Shown: positions 42,106 to 53,285, counted from the stretch's first letter. The stretch is 64,000 bases of DNA from Okapia johnstoni (GCA_024291935.2 CM044309.1:30590001-30654000), one strand, 5' to 3'. Numbers and translations: made by a program. Notes: a model not told the origin generated them from the sequence alone.

Positions 42106-43855
42106 CATGAACTGGTCTTTGTCGTAACTTGGTGTCCTGGAAGAATCCATTTTGGCCTCTCTTAATTACTGCAATTTTGGTAAGGTCCCCAGGCAAATAG
42201 ACTATAACCAGAACACCTGAAGCGGAGTCCTGAGCTGGCAGAACTGCTCCTGGGGACCCAAGTGGGTTGGGGTTGATTGGGACAGTGAGTCTCATGGTGG
42301 GAGGAGAGCTGTGGGGGCCAGAAGTCACGTCAGGCTTCATTCTGGGTTCTGGGAAAATGAGTCTCCCTCTCCCAGCTGTCAGAAATACATCTCTCCCATG
42401 AGTTTCAGGAGCTCCTTTTCTTCCATGAGTTTCAGTAGTTCCTTTTACAATAAAGGCCGCAGTGGAGAATGAGAGATTATGTCCTTTTCGAAGCTTCTAA
42501 TGACCATAACTTTAAAAATGTAGAACAACAACAAAAACTAAGGGACTTTGAGGAGCATCCATTCTTTGTTCCCTGGGTTTGTCTGGAGACTCTCTGATTA
42601 TCAGGCTTTCATCAGGAGATATGAGCTACAGGGAAACCTAGTGAATGGGACAAACAGGTAACAGTGGAGGAATTCTCTGAGTTACACTCTTTATGGCCTT
42701 ACAAGAGACATTTGGCCACTTTGCATCTCAGTTATTGGCAAATTGGGGACAGTGGTAGCATTGCTTGCTTACCCTACAGGGATGCTATAAGAGCCAATTA
42801 GCTGTGGGCAGTTCACTGGAGATTGAAGGATGAGTGCCATTACGTAGTTACAAAGCATTATTACTGTAGCGTGAGTGGAGAATGGAAAGTGGAGGGTTAG
42901 CAAGGAAATTCATGGTCTGCCTTGCGGCAGTTTCCTGATAAATTGCCAATAGAGTCTTCTAATTTATCTCATTCTGCCTGCATGGTGACTTGTATCTAAA
43001 AGTCTGCCAGAGAGGAAGAACAAGGAAGGCAAGTCAGGTACAAAACATTGACAATGTGAAGTCAGGCACTGCTGAAGAGGTTCCTTCTGAAGCTGAACTG
43101 TCATCATCTTTTTGCATTATATCGAGAATGTGGATTGAGCAAAGGCTATAGGAGGAGACTGGAATGAAGCTGGAGAGGAGGGGATATATTTTGAAGATCG
43201 TTTCACCTATAATCACTTGGTAGTGACCTTTGGGGTTTAAACTGGTGTTCGTCAACTGACTTCAGATCCCTGATTAAAAAAATGGGATACACAGCTGAGC
43301 TGCAAGACCAAACAATGTAGACCAATGGCTCTGTATGAACATTTTAATTGTGTTTGAAGCCCATTTGTGCTATCCTGAAAGGTTACATTAAGAACCGAAA
43401 TAAAAATACCCAAGCAATGACAGAGCTGCAGGGTCAGTAGTTGAGGGAGAGGCCTGGGAAAATTAAAGACTGTCATCAATTCCAAATTAGTATGCCAGAC
43501 TCCATCAGGGAACCTTGGCCCGATGCCAGCTCTGATGTGCTCCTGGGGGTGGGCAGAAGAGAAAAAAATCTGCTTGTATAAGAAAATAAAGAGAGGTCCT
43601 CAAGCACTGACAGAACTTAAGACTACTGGGACAGAAAAACACCCGCTCAACAGAAATCAGATTCTTCCAGTTGCCCAAGGAGATATAGGGATTTAGGAGA
43701 AAATCCAAAAATATGCAACAGCTCAGAGTTCTGGAAAATGTTGAAGATTACTGGAGATTGAAAAGCCATCTGGGCAACGGAGAATAGGGATGTGAATAGG
43801 GTGTGAGAGGTGATAATCCTCACTATTGTTTTGATATCATTCATTCCTTCTGCCT
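42106..43855. other. Long repeat-poor stretch, no gene seen
   Basis: About 1.75 kb of unique-looking DNA containing only a 27-bp tandem duplication at 42396-42449. Short minus-strand frames (43034-43255, 43252-43485, 43505-43708) have no recognisable domain. Confidence 0.45.
42396..42449. repeat. 27-bp tandem duplication
   Basis: Two adjacent copies starting ccatgagtttcag (42396-42422 and 42423-42449), with a few differences in the second half. Confidence 0.85.
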
Positions 43856-43859
43856 TTAT

Positions 43860-44110
43860 AATCATTATGGTTACTGAGCTCTTAGACACTGTGCTAAAAG
43901 GTTTAGATACATTATCATACTTATGTGTTGCAACAGATCTATAAGTTAGAGACTAAAATTATTCCCATTTGAGACATGAGCAAGCTGAGGCTCAGAAGAG
44001 TTAGGAAATTTCTCACAATCACAGAGTTAACAAGTGGTCAATCTGGTACCCAAACCCTGAGATTTTTACCCAAAAGTCCTTGTTTAAGTACTAATATTGT
44101 TCTCTTTCCT
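43860..44110 (-). repeat. MIR SINE, antisense
   Basis: Reverse MIR landmarks in order: gacactgtgctaaaaggttt, aaattattcccatttgagac, caagctgaggctcagaagag and caatcacagagttaacaagt. Confidence 0.78.
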
Positions 44111-44527
44111 GAAGCACCTTTCTGGGCAAGAAAGCAACTTATGAAGTAAACAGAATTTAAACTCCTACCCAGACTTATTGCTCAGATTAAACAAGAGAAT
44201 TGCCCTAAACACTCTCTTAAGAAGACACTATGGGATTTTATTTAAAGAAGTGGTAAATTCTATTGGGGTGAAGGAAATGGATGAGGCAAAACAAAAGAGA
44301 GGAAAGGCTGCTTGGATGAAGACTGAATTTTTTTCTGGTCTTTTCAGCATAAAGTAATTGCCATCTCGTAAGTGTCAGTAAAGTAGGACTTGTGCCATGT
44401 TTAGGGTTTCCACAGGAATAAAAGGAAAGACATTTGAGATGAAAGAGATGGTGAGCTTGAAGATGCAGAGGGGGGAAAGTGCAAAGAATTTCTGGAAAAC
44501 TATATAGTCTCTCTAATTTTGATGAAA
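44111..44527. other. Unique stretch, no gene seen
   Basis: No recognised feature. Confidence 0.4.
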
Positions 44528-44742
44528 GGGCTTCCCTGGTGGCTCAGTGGTAAAGAATCTGCTTGCTAATGCAAGAGATGCCGGTCCAATCTCTGGGTCA
44601 GGAAGATCCCTTGGAGGAGGGCATGGCAACCCACTCCAGTATTCTTGCCTGGAAAATCCCATGGACAGAGGAGCCTGGTAGTCTACAGTCCATGGGGTTG
44701 CAAAAGAGTTGGACATGACTTGGCAACTAAACAACAACAATA
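44528..44742 (+). mobile_element. Bov-tA SINE
   Basis: gggcttccctggtggctcag through the core to gttggacatgacttggcaac with an acaacaacaa tail. Confidence 0.93.
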
Positions 44743-45033
44743 ATTTAGATAAATGTGAAGGGTCAGAAGAGGCTGGAAAAGAAGGGCTTTTTTTCGTCTC
44801 TATTTTCATCTCTGTTCTGCATTTCTTGATTTCTTTGGAGCCATTTGAATATTTTATTAGAATCTCATTTCAATTTTTCTACTGGATTATTAGTTATGCC
44901 TCTTTGTAATTTTTTAAAAGTTGATACTCTGTGAATGCAATATACATCCTTAACTTTTCAGTGCCTCGGTTACAATTGTCCCCTTCTTGTAAAATGTGAA
45001 AAGCTTAAAATTGTGTAGACCCATCAGATAGCA
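44743..45033. other. Unique spacer
   Basis: No recognised feature. Confidence 0.4.
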
Positions 45034-45345
45034 CATGGATAGCTCAATTGGTAAAGAATCTGCCTGCAGCGCGAGACCCTAGTTTGATTCCTGGGTCAGG
45101 AAGATCTGCTGGAGAAGGGATAGGCTACCCACTCCAGTATTCTTGGGCTTCTCTTGTGGCTCAGCTAGTTAAGAACCTGCCTGAAATGTGGGAGAGCTGG
45201 GTTTAACCCCTGGGTTGGGAAGATCCCCTGGAGAAGGGAAAGGCCACCCACTCCAGTATTCTGGCCTGGAGAATTCCACGGACTGCGTAGTCCATGGGGT
45301 CCCAAAGCGTCGGACATGACTGACTTTCACTTTCACTTTCATTGC
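45034..45345 (+). mobile_element. Bov-A2-type dimeric SINE
   Basis: Two head-to-tail units. The first (45034-45145) contains ctcaattggtaaagaatctg and ends within ccactccagtattctt. The second (45146-45345) starts gggcttctcttgtggctcag and ends with the Bov-A2 tail gactttcactttcactttc. Confidence 0.88.
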
Positions 45346-45489
45346 CCACTCCACTCTATTCTTTGTGCTATAGATATCATATGTATTACCTATGTTCCTA
45401 TTTTAAAAACTGATAATAAAATTTTATAATTTTGCTTTCAATAATAAAATCTAATTTTAAAAATTTATTAAGAAAACAATGTAGAATAT

Positions 45490-46010
45490 TTATGCTTTTT
45501 GCCTGTTATAAAAATTCTGAGTTTCCTCCAGGTATCATTTTCCTACAGCCTGAAGAATGTTTTTTCACATCCCCTGCAGTCTGTGTCTGCTGTCAATCAA
45601 TACTCTTAGTCTTATCATATCCAAAAATGTCTTTATTTTGCCTTTATTTTTGAAGGTAGATTTATGGATAGACAATTTTGTTTTTCTTTCAAGTTTTAAA
45701 GATGTCTTTCTACTGTCTTCTTAGTTTTTGATGAAAATCCATTCTTTGACTTGCTGCTTTCCTCAACATTGTGAATTATTTTTCTCTAGCTGCTTTTTTA
45801 GATTTATTTCCATCTTTGGTTCTCAGTAGTTTGAATATGATTCTCAGGCATGATTTACTTCATAATTATTCTCCTAAGGGTTCATTGGACTTCTTGGACC
45901 ATATTTAACTTTTTGACAAAATGTGGGAAAATGTCCACCATCTATTCTTCAAATGTATATCAAGGCAAAATCTACATAATCCTAACTATTTTAAAGTGTA
46001 CCCTTTGATG
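45490..46010 (-). mobile_element. Old L1M fragment, antisense (5'-side type)
   Basis: Reverse L1M landmarks: aaatgtctttattttgcctt, atttttgaaggtagatttat, gtttgaatatgattctcagg, gggttcattggacttcttgg and catctattcttcaaatgt. Confidence 0.6.
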
Positions 46011-46619
46011 GCATTTAGTCTGTTCTCAGTGTTTTGCAGCCATCACCTCTATCTAGTTTCAAAATACTTTCATCACCCCAAAGGAGATCTTGTTCCCATT
46101 ATGCAACCTGTCCCCAGGCTTCCCTCTACCCAACCCCTGATGACCACTAATCTGGTCTCTGTCTCTATGGATTAGATTATTTATTCTGGATATGTCATAT
46201 ACATGAAATTGTACAACAACTGACCTTTTTGTCTGGATTCTTTCACTAAGCATAATATGCTTTTGAGGTTCTTTCATATGCTAGCATGCATCAGTACTTC
46301 ATTATTTTCATGGCTGAATATTTCATTAGACAGCTATACCACATTTTGTTTATTCATGTATTCATTGGTGGATATTTAGATTGTCTCCACCATTTTCCTA
46401 TTGTGACTAGGGCTTCTATGAGCATTCATATACCAGAATTGGTTGGGATACCTCTTCGTTTAATACGTTTTCACAGTAGCTACACCATTAGACATTCCCA
46501 TCAGCAATGTACTTGGGTTTTAATTTTTCCATATCCTCACCAACACGTGTTTTCTATTTTTATAGCCATCCTCTTAGGTGTGAAAGGTTATTACAATTTT
46601 GATTTGCAATTCTCTAATA
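46011..46619 (-). mobile_element. Old L1M, antisense, 3' part
   Basis: Reverse order of an L1M 3' end: ttgcagccatcacctctatc, caacccctgatgaccactaa, ctgtctctatggattagatt, tttcactaagcataatatgc and cagcaatgtacttgggtttt. It is interrupted by BovB at about 46620. Confidence 0.8.
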
Positions 46620-47556
46620 CTGGTTCCAAATAGTAAAAGGAGTACGTCAAGGCTGTATATTGTCACCCTGCTTATTTAACTTATATGCAGAGTACATCAT
46701 GAGAAACGCTGGGCTGGAAGAAACACAAGCTGGAATCAAGATTGCCGGGAAAAATATCAATAACCTCAGATATGCAGATGACACCACCCTTATGGCAGAA
46801 AGTGAAGAGGAACTAAAGAGCCTCTTGACAAAAGTGAAGGAGGAGAGTGAAAAAGTTGGGTTAAAGCTCAACGTTCAGAAAACTAAGACCATGGCATCTT
46901 GTCCTATCACTTCATGGGAAATAGATGGGGAAATAGTGGAAACAGTGTCAGACTTTATTTTTTTGGGCTCCAAAATCACTGCTGATGGTGATTGCAGCCA
47001 AAAAATTAAAAGACGCTTACTCCTTGGAAGGAAGGCTATGGCCAACCTAGATAGCATATTTAAAAGCAGAGACATTACTTTGCCAACAAAAGTTCATCTA
47101 GTCAAGGCTATGGTTTTTCCAGTGGTCATGTATGGATGTGAGAGTTGGACGGTGAAGAAAGCTGAGCACTGCAGAATTGATGCTTTTGAACTGTGGTGTT
47201 GGAGAAGACTCCTGAGAGTCCCTTGGACTGCAAGGAGATCCAATCAATCCATCTTAAAAGAGATCAATCCTGGGTGTTCATTGGAAGGACTGATGTTGAA
47301 GCTGAAACTCCAATACTTTGGCCACCTCATGTGAAGAGTTGACACATTGGAAAAGACCCTGATGCTGGGTAGGATTGGGGGCAGGAGGAGAAGGGGACGA
47401 CAGAAGATGAGATGGTTGGATGGCATCACCAACTCAATGGACATGGGTTTGGTAGACTCCGGGAGTTGGTGATGGACAGAGAGGCCTGGCGTGCTGCAAT
47501 TCATGGGGTTGCAAAGAGTCAGACACAACTGAGAGACTGAACTGAACTGAACTGAA
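46620..47556 (+). mobile_element. BovB, RT core to 3' end, inserted in L1M
   Basis: The longest colinear BovB in the window, about 0.94 kb. It starts at ggttccaaatagtaaaagga inside the RT domain and ends in the actgaactgaactgaa tail repeat. The antisense L1M resumes immediately afterwards. Confidence 0.95.
46630..47334 (+). pseudogene. BovB reverse transcriptase C-terminal part, truncated frame
   Basis: The frame is open from the 5' junction to a TGA at 47332-47334, about 235 codons. It encodes the RT motif RQGCILSP (46645-46668) and, at 46771-46782, the catalytic YADD of the RT palm. A C-terminal region follows with FLGSKIT, YGCESWTVKKAE and [20 protein letters not shown]. The N-terminal endonuclease and first RT motifs are absent because of 5' truncation. 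The TGA replaces CGA seen at the homologous codon of the copy at 14.71 kb, so the usual C-terminal extension is lost. Nucleic-acid-copying activity is not expected. Confidence 0.9.
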
Positions 47557-47603
47557 TAACAAAATATATTGAACATCTTTCTATGTGCTCTTTGGCCATT
47601 TGT
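47557..47603 (-). mobile_element. Old L1M, antisense, between BovB and Bov-tA
   Basis: Continues the interrupted L1M: tattgaacatctttctatgt and ctctttggccatttgt, as expected in reverse ORF2 sequence. Confidence 0.75.
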
Positions 47604-47830
47604 GGACTTCCCAGGTGGTACAGTTGGTAAAGAACCTGCCTGCAATGCAGGAAACACAGGAAATATGGGTTCAGTTCCTGGGTTGGGAAGATCCCCTGGA
47701 GGAGGAAATGGTAACCTACTCCAGTATTCTTGTCTGGAAAATTCCACGGACATAGGAGCCTGGTGGGCTACAGTCCATGGAATCACAAAGAGTTGGACAT
47801 GACTGCGTGCACACACACACACACACACAC
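47604..47830 (+). mobile_element. Bov-tA SINE with (CA)n tail inside L1M
   Basis: gacttcccaggtggtacagt through the core to gttggacatgactgcgtgca, followed by about 12 CA units at 47808-47830. Confidence 0.92.
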
Positions 47831-48275
47831 CTTCTTTGGAGAACTGTCTATTTAAGTTCTTTGTTCATTTTAAAACTGGGTTATTTGCCTTTCAGTTGTG
47901 AGTTATAAGAGTTATTTATATATTTTGGATATTAAACCCTTATCAAATATATAATTTGCAACCTATACATTTTCTCCCATTCTATAGGCTATCTCTTCAC
48001 TTTCTTGACAGAGTCCTTTGATGTACAAGTTTTTAATTTTGATGTAGTCTATTTTATCTTTTTGTTTGCTCTTTTGTGTCTTCATTTTTTTTTGTTTGTT
48101 TGTTTCCTTGTATCTTTCTTATCTTCTGCAATTCCAGTTATGCATGAATTAGACTTTGGGCATTGTCCCTCAGGCCTCAAGGCACTCTCTTTTGCAGACT
48201 GTTTCCTTTGTATTCTCCATTTTGTTGTGAAGCCTACACAGGATTTTAAAAATTTTCCTCTATATAATTATACAT
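47831..48275 (-). mobile_element. Old L1M, antisense, continuation
   Basis: cttctttggagaactgtcta, acccttatcaaatatataat, ttttctcccattctataggc, gtttttaattttgatgtagt, then a further block with gggcattgtccctcaggcct and gcagactgtttcctttgtat that matches the 5'-side of old L1 elements in reverse. Confidence 0.72.
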
Positions 48276-48319
48276 AGCTGCTTTGCTATCATGTAGATAG
48301 AGACTTCCTGAGATGAAAC

Positions 48320-48375
<56 letters not shown>
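48320..48375. repeat. (AG)n microsatellite
   Basis: About 25 uninterrupted AG/GA units after gagagaagag. Confidence 0.95.
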
Positions 48376-48377
<2 letters not shown>

Positions 48378-49430
48378 AACTTGATGGCATAGTTTAACTC
48401 CGGAATTTTATCTTGGTCACCAAGTTATGAGTCATGAATAAACATGAGAAAAGGGTTTGAGTAGGTTTCTGACCTAACATCTGTAATACTGAACTCTCTA
48501 TACCTAGCATAGTAGAGGTGCCTACAAAAGATAGATAGCAAATGCTTAGATGATCAATGAATCATTGATGATAAGTAGATTACATATTATTACTGAAAAA
48601 GAGTGGCCACTGAGTGAGCATGGCATAGGCACCTAAGAATATCAAATAAGTCACCGACAGGGAAATCAAACTAACAAGTTTATCTTTCAGTATTGTTCAG
48701 AGCTGACCTAATCCTGATTGGGAAACCAAATCACCTTTTTCACCTCTGCCAACCTCTAGCCTGTGATGAAACAGACACTCAATTTTTATGGATAGCCTTG
48801 TTGTGAATTTGCTCACCTTCAATAGTGAAAATAAATTGGTGATGTGCGTGTTTGTTTATGTTTTATTGCTGCTCCTAAGTGTTCCATTTAGAAAAGAAAG
48901 CAATTTGCCAGTGTTTCTGCCCTCTGAAAGTATCTTCACCTTGGCATGTTTCACTCTCCCTGTCAGACCCGTGAGAGGATGGTTGTTGCTGAGTGATGTG
49001 TTGTTCACAGTATGGGAAGCCTCACTCACAGGGCTTGTCTTCAGTGGCACTCACAACACAGGGAGCACCATAGCCAGCTGAGTTTGTGAAAGCTCTTTTC
49101 TTATATCTTGCCAAGAATTCAATCTGTTTCTGGTTCCTGGAGACTAACAAAAGCTGTTGCTATGTTATCACTCTAAAAGATGAAGCCACATAGTCATACA
49201 TAAGTTTCCCTTTAAATGGTAAAATGTCATCCACTGATAGACCAAGAACTTGTCTCTCAGCATCATGTTGACAGTCTTCAGAATAGGTTGAATGTCTGAC
49301 TGGTAATCGCTAACCTATATCCTTCCACTGATATCAACAATAGCTTCACAGACATTTCAACTGCTTTGATCAATCCAAGATGCAAATCTAATATAGCAGA
49401 AACTATAGAAATGCAACTTTAAGGGAAATA
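48376..49430. other. Unique stretch, no gene seen
   Basis: About 1 kb. Opposing frames at 48788-49081 (+) and 48856-49050 (-) have no recognisable domain. Confidence 0.45.
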
Positions 49431-49439
49431 AAAATTGGG

Positions 49440-49721
49440 TTTAAAATTGCAACTATGGTATGATGAACTAGTGTTTCTAATATATAAGGAGCACATAAAA
49501 ATTATTAAGAACAATCTACTAAGGACTTTAGAAGAAGAGTATTTAAATGATTTGAAGATAAAAATTCTAGAAGAGGAAAAGAGAAATGGCACCTACATGA
49601 AAAATGTGCAACTTTACAAGCAAAGTAATAGAAATTAGGAGATACATTTTACTTAACCATCATATTAGTAAGGATGTGAAAATGTTATTGACAGGATTAG
49701 AGTGGGATAAACATTTTATTT
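49440..49721 (+). mobile_element. Old L1 fragment (ORF2 end), left part
   Basis: tttctaatatataaggagca, aaatggcacctacatgaaaa, ttaaccatcatattagtaag resemble the L1M/L1MA ORF2 end. The 67-codon frame at 49435-49638 is a remnant, not a gene. Confidence 0.55.
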
Positions 49722-49921
49722 AGGGCTTCCCTAAATCCACCTGCCAATGCAGGAGACTCGAGAGACTTGGGTTTGATCCCTGGGTTAGGAAGATTCCCTT
49801 GGAGTAGGAAATGGCAACCCACTCCAGTATTTTCTTCTGGAAAATTCCATGGACAGAGAGGTGTGGCAGGCTACAGTCCATCGGGTTGCATAATCGGACA
49901 TGGATGAGCACATTCCCATCA
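49722..49921 (+). mobile_element. Bov-tA SINE with internal deletion
   Basis: The head gggcttccc jumps directly to taaatccacctgccaatgc, losing the first ~20 bases of the tRNA-like part. The rest is complete to cggacatggatgagcac. Confidence 0.88.
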
Positions 49922-50040
49922 CAAACATTTTTTATCATATTAGGTGTGTACTCAAATACATAACCTTTCTGGAAAAAAATGGCAATATTTTGTTTTCTGT
50001 ATACTCTTACACTAATTTGTTCCAGAAAAAAATGTTCAAG
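49922..50040 (+). mobile_element. Old L1 fragment, right part
   Basis: ataacctttctggaaaaaaa followed by tggcaatattttg continues the old L1 after the SINE. Confidence 0.5.
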
Positions 50041-50065
50041 TTGACTTAAAGGATATACAAATATA

Positions 50066-50152
50066 AAAAGGGGAGGAGTAGGAGAAGAAGGAGGAGGAAG
50101 AAGAGGAAGAGGAAGAGGATGGGGGGTTGGGAAGAAGAGGAAAAGGAGAAAA
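50066..50152 (+). repeat. Homopurine (GGA/GAA)n tract
   Basis: About 85 bases almost entirely A and G on the plus strand, interrupted by a few T. Codon-like translation artefacts arise from it on the minus strand. Confidence 0.9.
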
Positions 50153-51307
50153 TGGCAGTGACAGCATTGGGGATGACATGCAGCTGAGGATAAATCTGAA
50201 AATGAATGCCCTGAAGAGCTTCACCAAGCACCAAGTGTTTAAACTTATCTACAAGTCAATGGACAAGGGAAATCATTGTGAAGAACTGTTTTCCTTCCCA
50301 GCACAGTTCACTGGATCCCTTTCTTGAAATTGTACGCAGGTGTCTCAGCACAACCCGATGGAAATTACCTGGATAACTTTTCAGAACTTTAGAGGTGAAT
50401 ATTGTGACCATCTCTCAGAGATGCACACAGTAACTGTTGGAACTTTGCATCTCCTCACTTTATTGAGAGGGGGAGAATATCTTGTTGTATAAAGAGAGAG
50501 TTGCATCTTCCTCCATGGAAGCATAAAGCTGTTTTATTATTGTACTGAAATCTAACTGTATTCAAGGGTGTATATATAGATTGCAAATGGCTAAAAGGGT
50601 AGAGTTTGTTGATTATTATTATTGGAGTGTGTTGATTAGTGAGAGTTGTCTCTCGGCTGCTCTACTCTGTTCCCTGAGGCTGGACTTAGAACTGTGAGAG
50701 CCACATGTCTCCTCTGCAGGCTGGATCTCCATTGTGCTCTCCACCTGGGGATGCCAGAGGGCAAATTCGCAGACAGGAAGAGAAGAAGCACCTACTCCTT
50801 CCTGCTGTGTTTCCTGTTCCTGTCCTGTCCCTGCAGCAATGGCTCCTCAGTAACAGTCTGTGCAGCAGCATTGCTTCCAGGGTGCGGTTCTCCCGGCTCC
50901 TAGAATCAGCTGAGCATACTTTTTCAAGACTAGAATGCAAATACAACCCCAAACAGCATCCCCTTACAGATGTCAGGTCTCAGATCCACAAGGCCCTTCC
51001 TTCAAACTCTTTAGTTTAAATAATTCCAACTTTTTCCATTCTCCTCTAAGTTTAGCCTTAGAGGTACACTTCTTGTGATAAATCAGTGTCACTTTTTTTG
51101 TCACTTGTATTAAAATTTCTGTTTCTCTGTCAAAATAAGTAACTCTACTGACTGAATCCAGACTGAGATAATGGGGACAACAGTAACACTCATAGAATTG
51201 TTTGTATATGTATGTAAAATACATATGCTTTAAATTTATATGCTTCAAACACTTCTCTATATAGTTATGTTTTATATATACATATCACCATATAAATATA
51301 TTTTTAT
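50153..51307. other. Unique stretch, no gene seen
   Basis: About 1.1 kb. Overlapping frames at 50646-50903, 50705-51019 (+) and 50686-50952 (-) reflect local GC-richness, not a recognisable protein. 51185-51307 is AT-rich. Confidence 0.45.
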
Positions 51308-51376
51308 ATAAAGTACTTAGAATAGCATATGGCATATAGTATATGTTCAATAAATATTGGCTATTTTTATTAACAG
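51308..51376 (+). repeat. MIR 3'-end fragment
   Basis: aaagtacttagaatagcata, ttcaataaatattggctatt and ttattaacag match the MIR tail. Confidence 0.7.
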
Positions 51377-51734
51377 TAATACTATTCATAGCACTGCTCA
51401 GAACTGGCATCTTGATGTAGAAAAGTTTTGGCTGACTATGGCTAACGAGTACATCTGAATTGCAAATCGCAAGGCACCAAAAAAGTGAGAGCTATAGAAA
51501 GTGGAAGGAGTTAAATCTACCTACATTTTCTGAAATGAAAAATATCAAAGACTTAAAAAAATTTTTTTTCCAAAAATAATTTTTCAAAGATCTTTTTAAA
51601 ACTGAACAATCATTAGTAATCATCTTCTTTAGACTGTATAGAATACGGAGATCCAGAATCTTTATATGCCAGGAGAGAGAGGAAACCAACATAAGAGAAA
51701 CTACTATGTGTTAACTTCTTACCACAATATCAGG

Positions 51735-51895
51735 TAATTTCCAATGTTGCTCCATGCAGCCCTACCGTCAGTCTAGGGAGTTAGGTATTATTATTCCCGT
51801 TTTATAGATGGAGCAACAGAGACTCGAAGGTTAAACTGCTCATCTGGGATTACTTAAGTTAGCAAAGGCAGGGATAGGATGCAAAACAAGATTGT
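51735..51895 (-). repeat. MIR fragment, antisense
   Basis: tattattcccgttttataga and gagcaacagagactcgaagg correspond to the reversed MIR middle. Confidence 0.65.
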
Positions 51896-51979
51896 TTCTA
51901 CAAAAATACAAGCATTATTAGAAAGCAAACTGCAAGGTGCATATGTGTGTAGGAGATAGAAAGAAACATAAGGAGTTAG

Positions 51980-52148
51980 AAGTTAAAGCTCACACTGTGT
52001 TAAAGACTTTACAATTCAATAAGAAAATCTCTAGGTAGCTCAAGGAAGAAAGAAATTGACCAAGGTCACATAGCAACACTGTGCTAGAATCAGTCCTATA
52101 ACCTGCAACTGAGAAGTAGGCCACTGTTCTTCCCTCTAAGCCACGAAA
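51980..52148 (-). repeat. MIR fragment, antisense
   Basis: agaaattgaccaaggtcaca, gcaacactgtgctagaatca and cttccctctaagccacg follow the reversed MIR 5' half. Confidence 0.6.
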
Positions 52149-52489
52149 TTACCATCCATACCATTCACTTGAAAGAGTGACCCAACTCCAGTCATGAAAT
52201 CCACTGACATATAGCTTGTGAATTCCATAAGATTTTAAAAAATCACTTTCCTCTACAAAAATAATGAAACACTAGATTTACTAAGGATGTTTGTGGCAAG
52301 TGGACACATAATGACTTTTTCATATGAAGAAAGAAGTAAAAAGATTAAATTCTGGACAGCATGGAATGAAGCTGCCAGAGACATGTGGTCAGGAGGACTG
52401 TTAATGGTTTTTGTGTGCAAGGAAAATATTACTGTGTCTTCCTAGAAGAAAGTTTACCCCTAAAGCTTCCTAATTCTAAGGATAATGTC
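52149..52489. other. Unique stretch
   Basis: No feature recognised. The last bases include aggataatgtc (52479-52489), repeated next to the L1 tail at 54 kb. Confidence 0.4.
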
Positions 52490-52728
52490 ATTGGGATTGG
52501 CATACATACACTATGTATAAAATAGATGACTAATGAGAATCCACTGTATAGCACAGGGAACTCCACTCAATGCTCTGTGGTAACCTAAGTGGGAAGGAAA
52601 TTCAAAAAAGAGGGGGTATATGTAAATGTGTGGCTGATTCACTTTGCTGTACAGTAGAAACTAGCACAGTGTTGTAAAGAAACTATACTCCAATACGTAA
52701 AACAATACAAAACAAAGTAAAGAAACTC
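52490..52728 (+). mobile_element. L1 3'UTR tail
   Basis: attgggattggcatacatac, gatgactaatgagaatccac, gtatagcacagggaactcc, gattcactttgctgtacagt and actatactccaatacgta. Confidence 0.85.
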
Positions 52729-53285
52729 TATGCTGGTGAATGTTACAGGAAATATGCTATATAATGCTGACGGGCTTGCTGGTGAGGTTGTCAGGGAAAC
52801 ATGCTGATGCTAAGCATGAGGAAATATCCCTGTGTGGGACCAGGTTGGGGGCCCATTAACACAGGCACTTCTCACTCTAGACGTCCAGGGAAATATTTAC
52901 TCTGTCTTAGATTTCATTGAACACTGTATTAGGATAAGTTAGGTTATCTTGCGATAGCAGATAAACCTATGATTCCAGAAGCTAAGGACATCAAGGCTTT
53001 ATTTCCTGCTCATGCAAAGTCTCCTCTGGACTTCTCAGTTTTCCAAGCATCTTAACCTCATGGCATTGTCATATGTATCTCTGCCCAGGAAAAGGCAGAT
53101 GGGAAAGACTGGCACCAGCAATTAAATATGTCTCCCTAGAAGTGACACATGCTATTTACACTCATATTTCACTGACCGTTTTCACATACCTGCTCCTAGT
53201 TTCAAGGGCATGGGCAAGTGACAAACTTCCCTATGCCTAGAAATAGAAAACCAGACAATAGTTAAAGTAGCCATGCCTACCTGAA
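52729..53285. other. Unique stretch, no gene seen
   Basis: No recognised feature. Confidence 0.4.

Noticed and set aside
48788..49081. 97-codon frame with a hydrophobic stretch resembling a membrane segment
   Set aside because: Valine/leucine richness comes from T-rich DNA; no homolog recognised and the reverse strand is also open.
50646..51019. Several overlapping frames suggestive of a short exon
   Set aside because: All three frames are open in a locally GC-rich patch; no splice-site pair or domain supports one of them.
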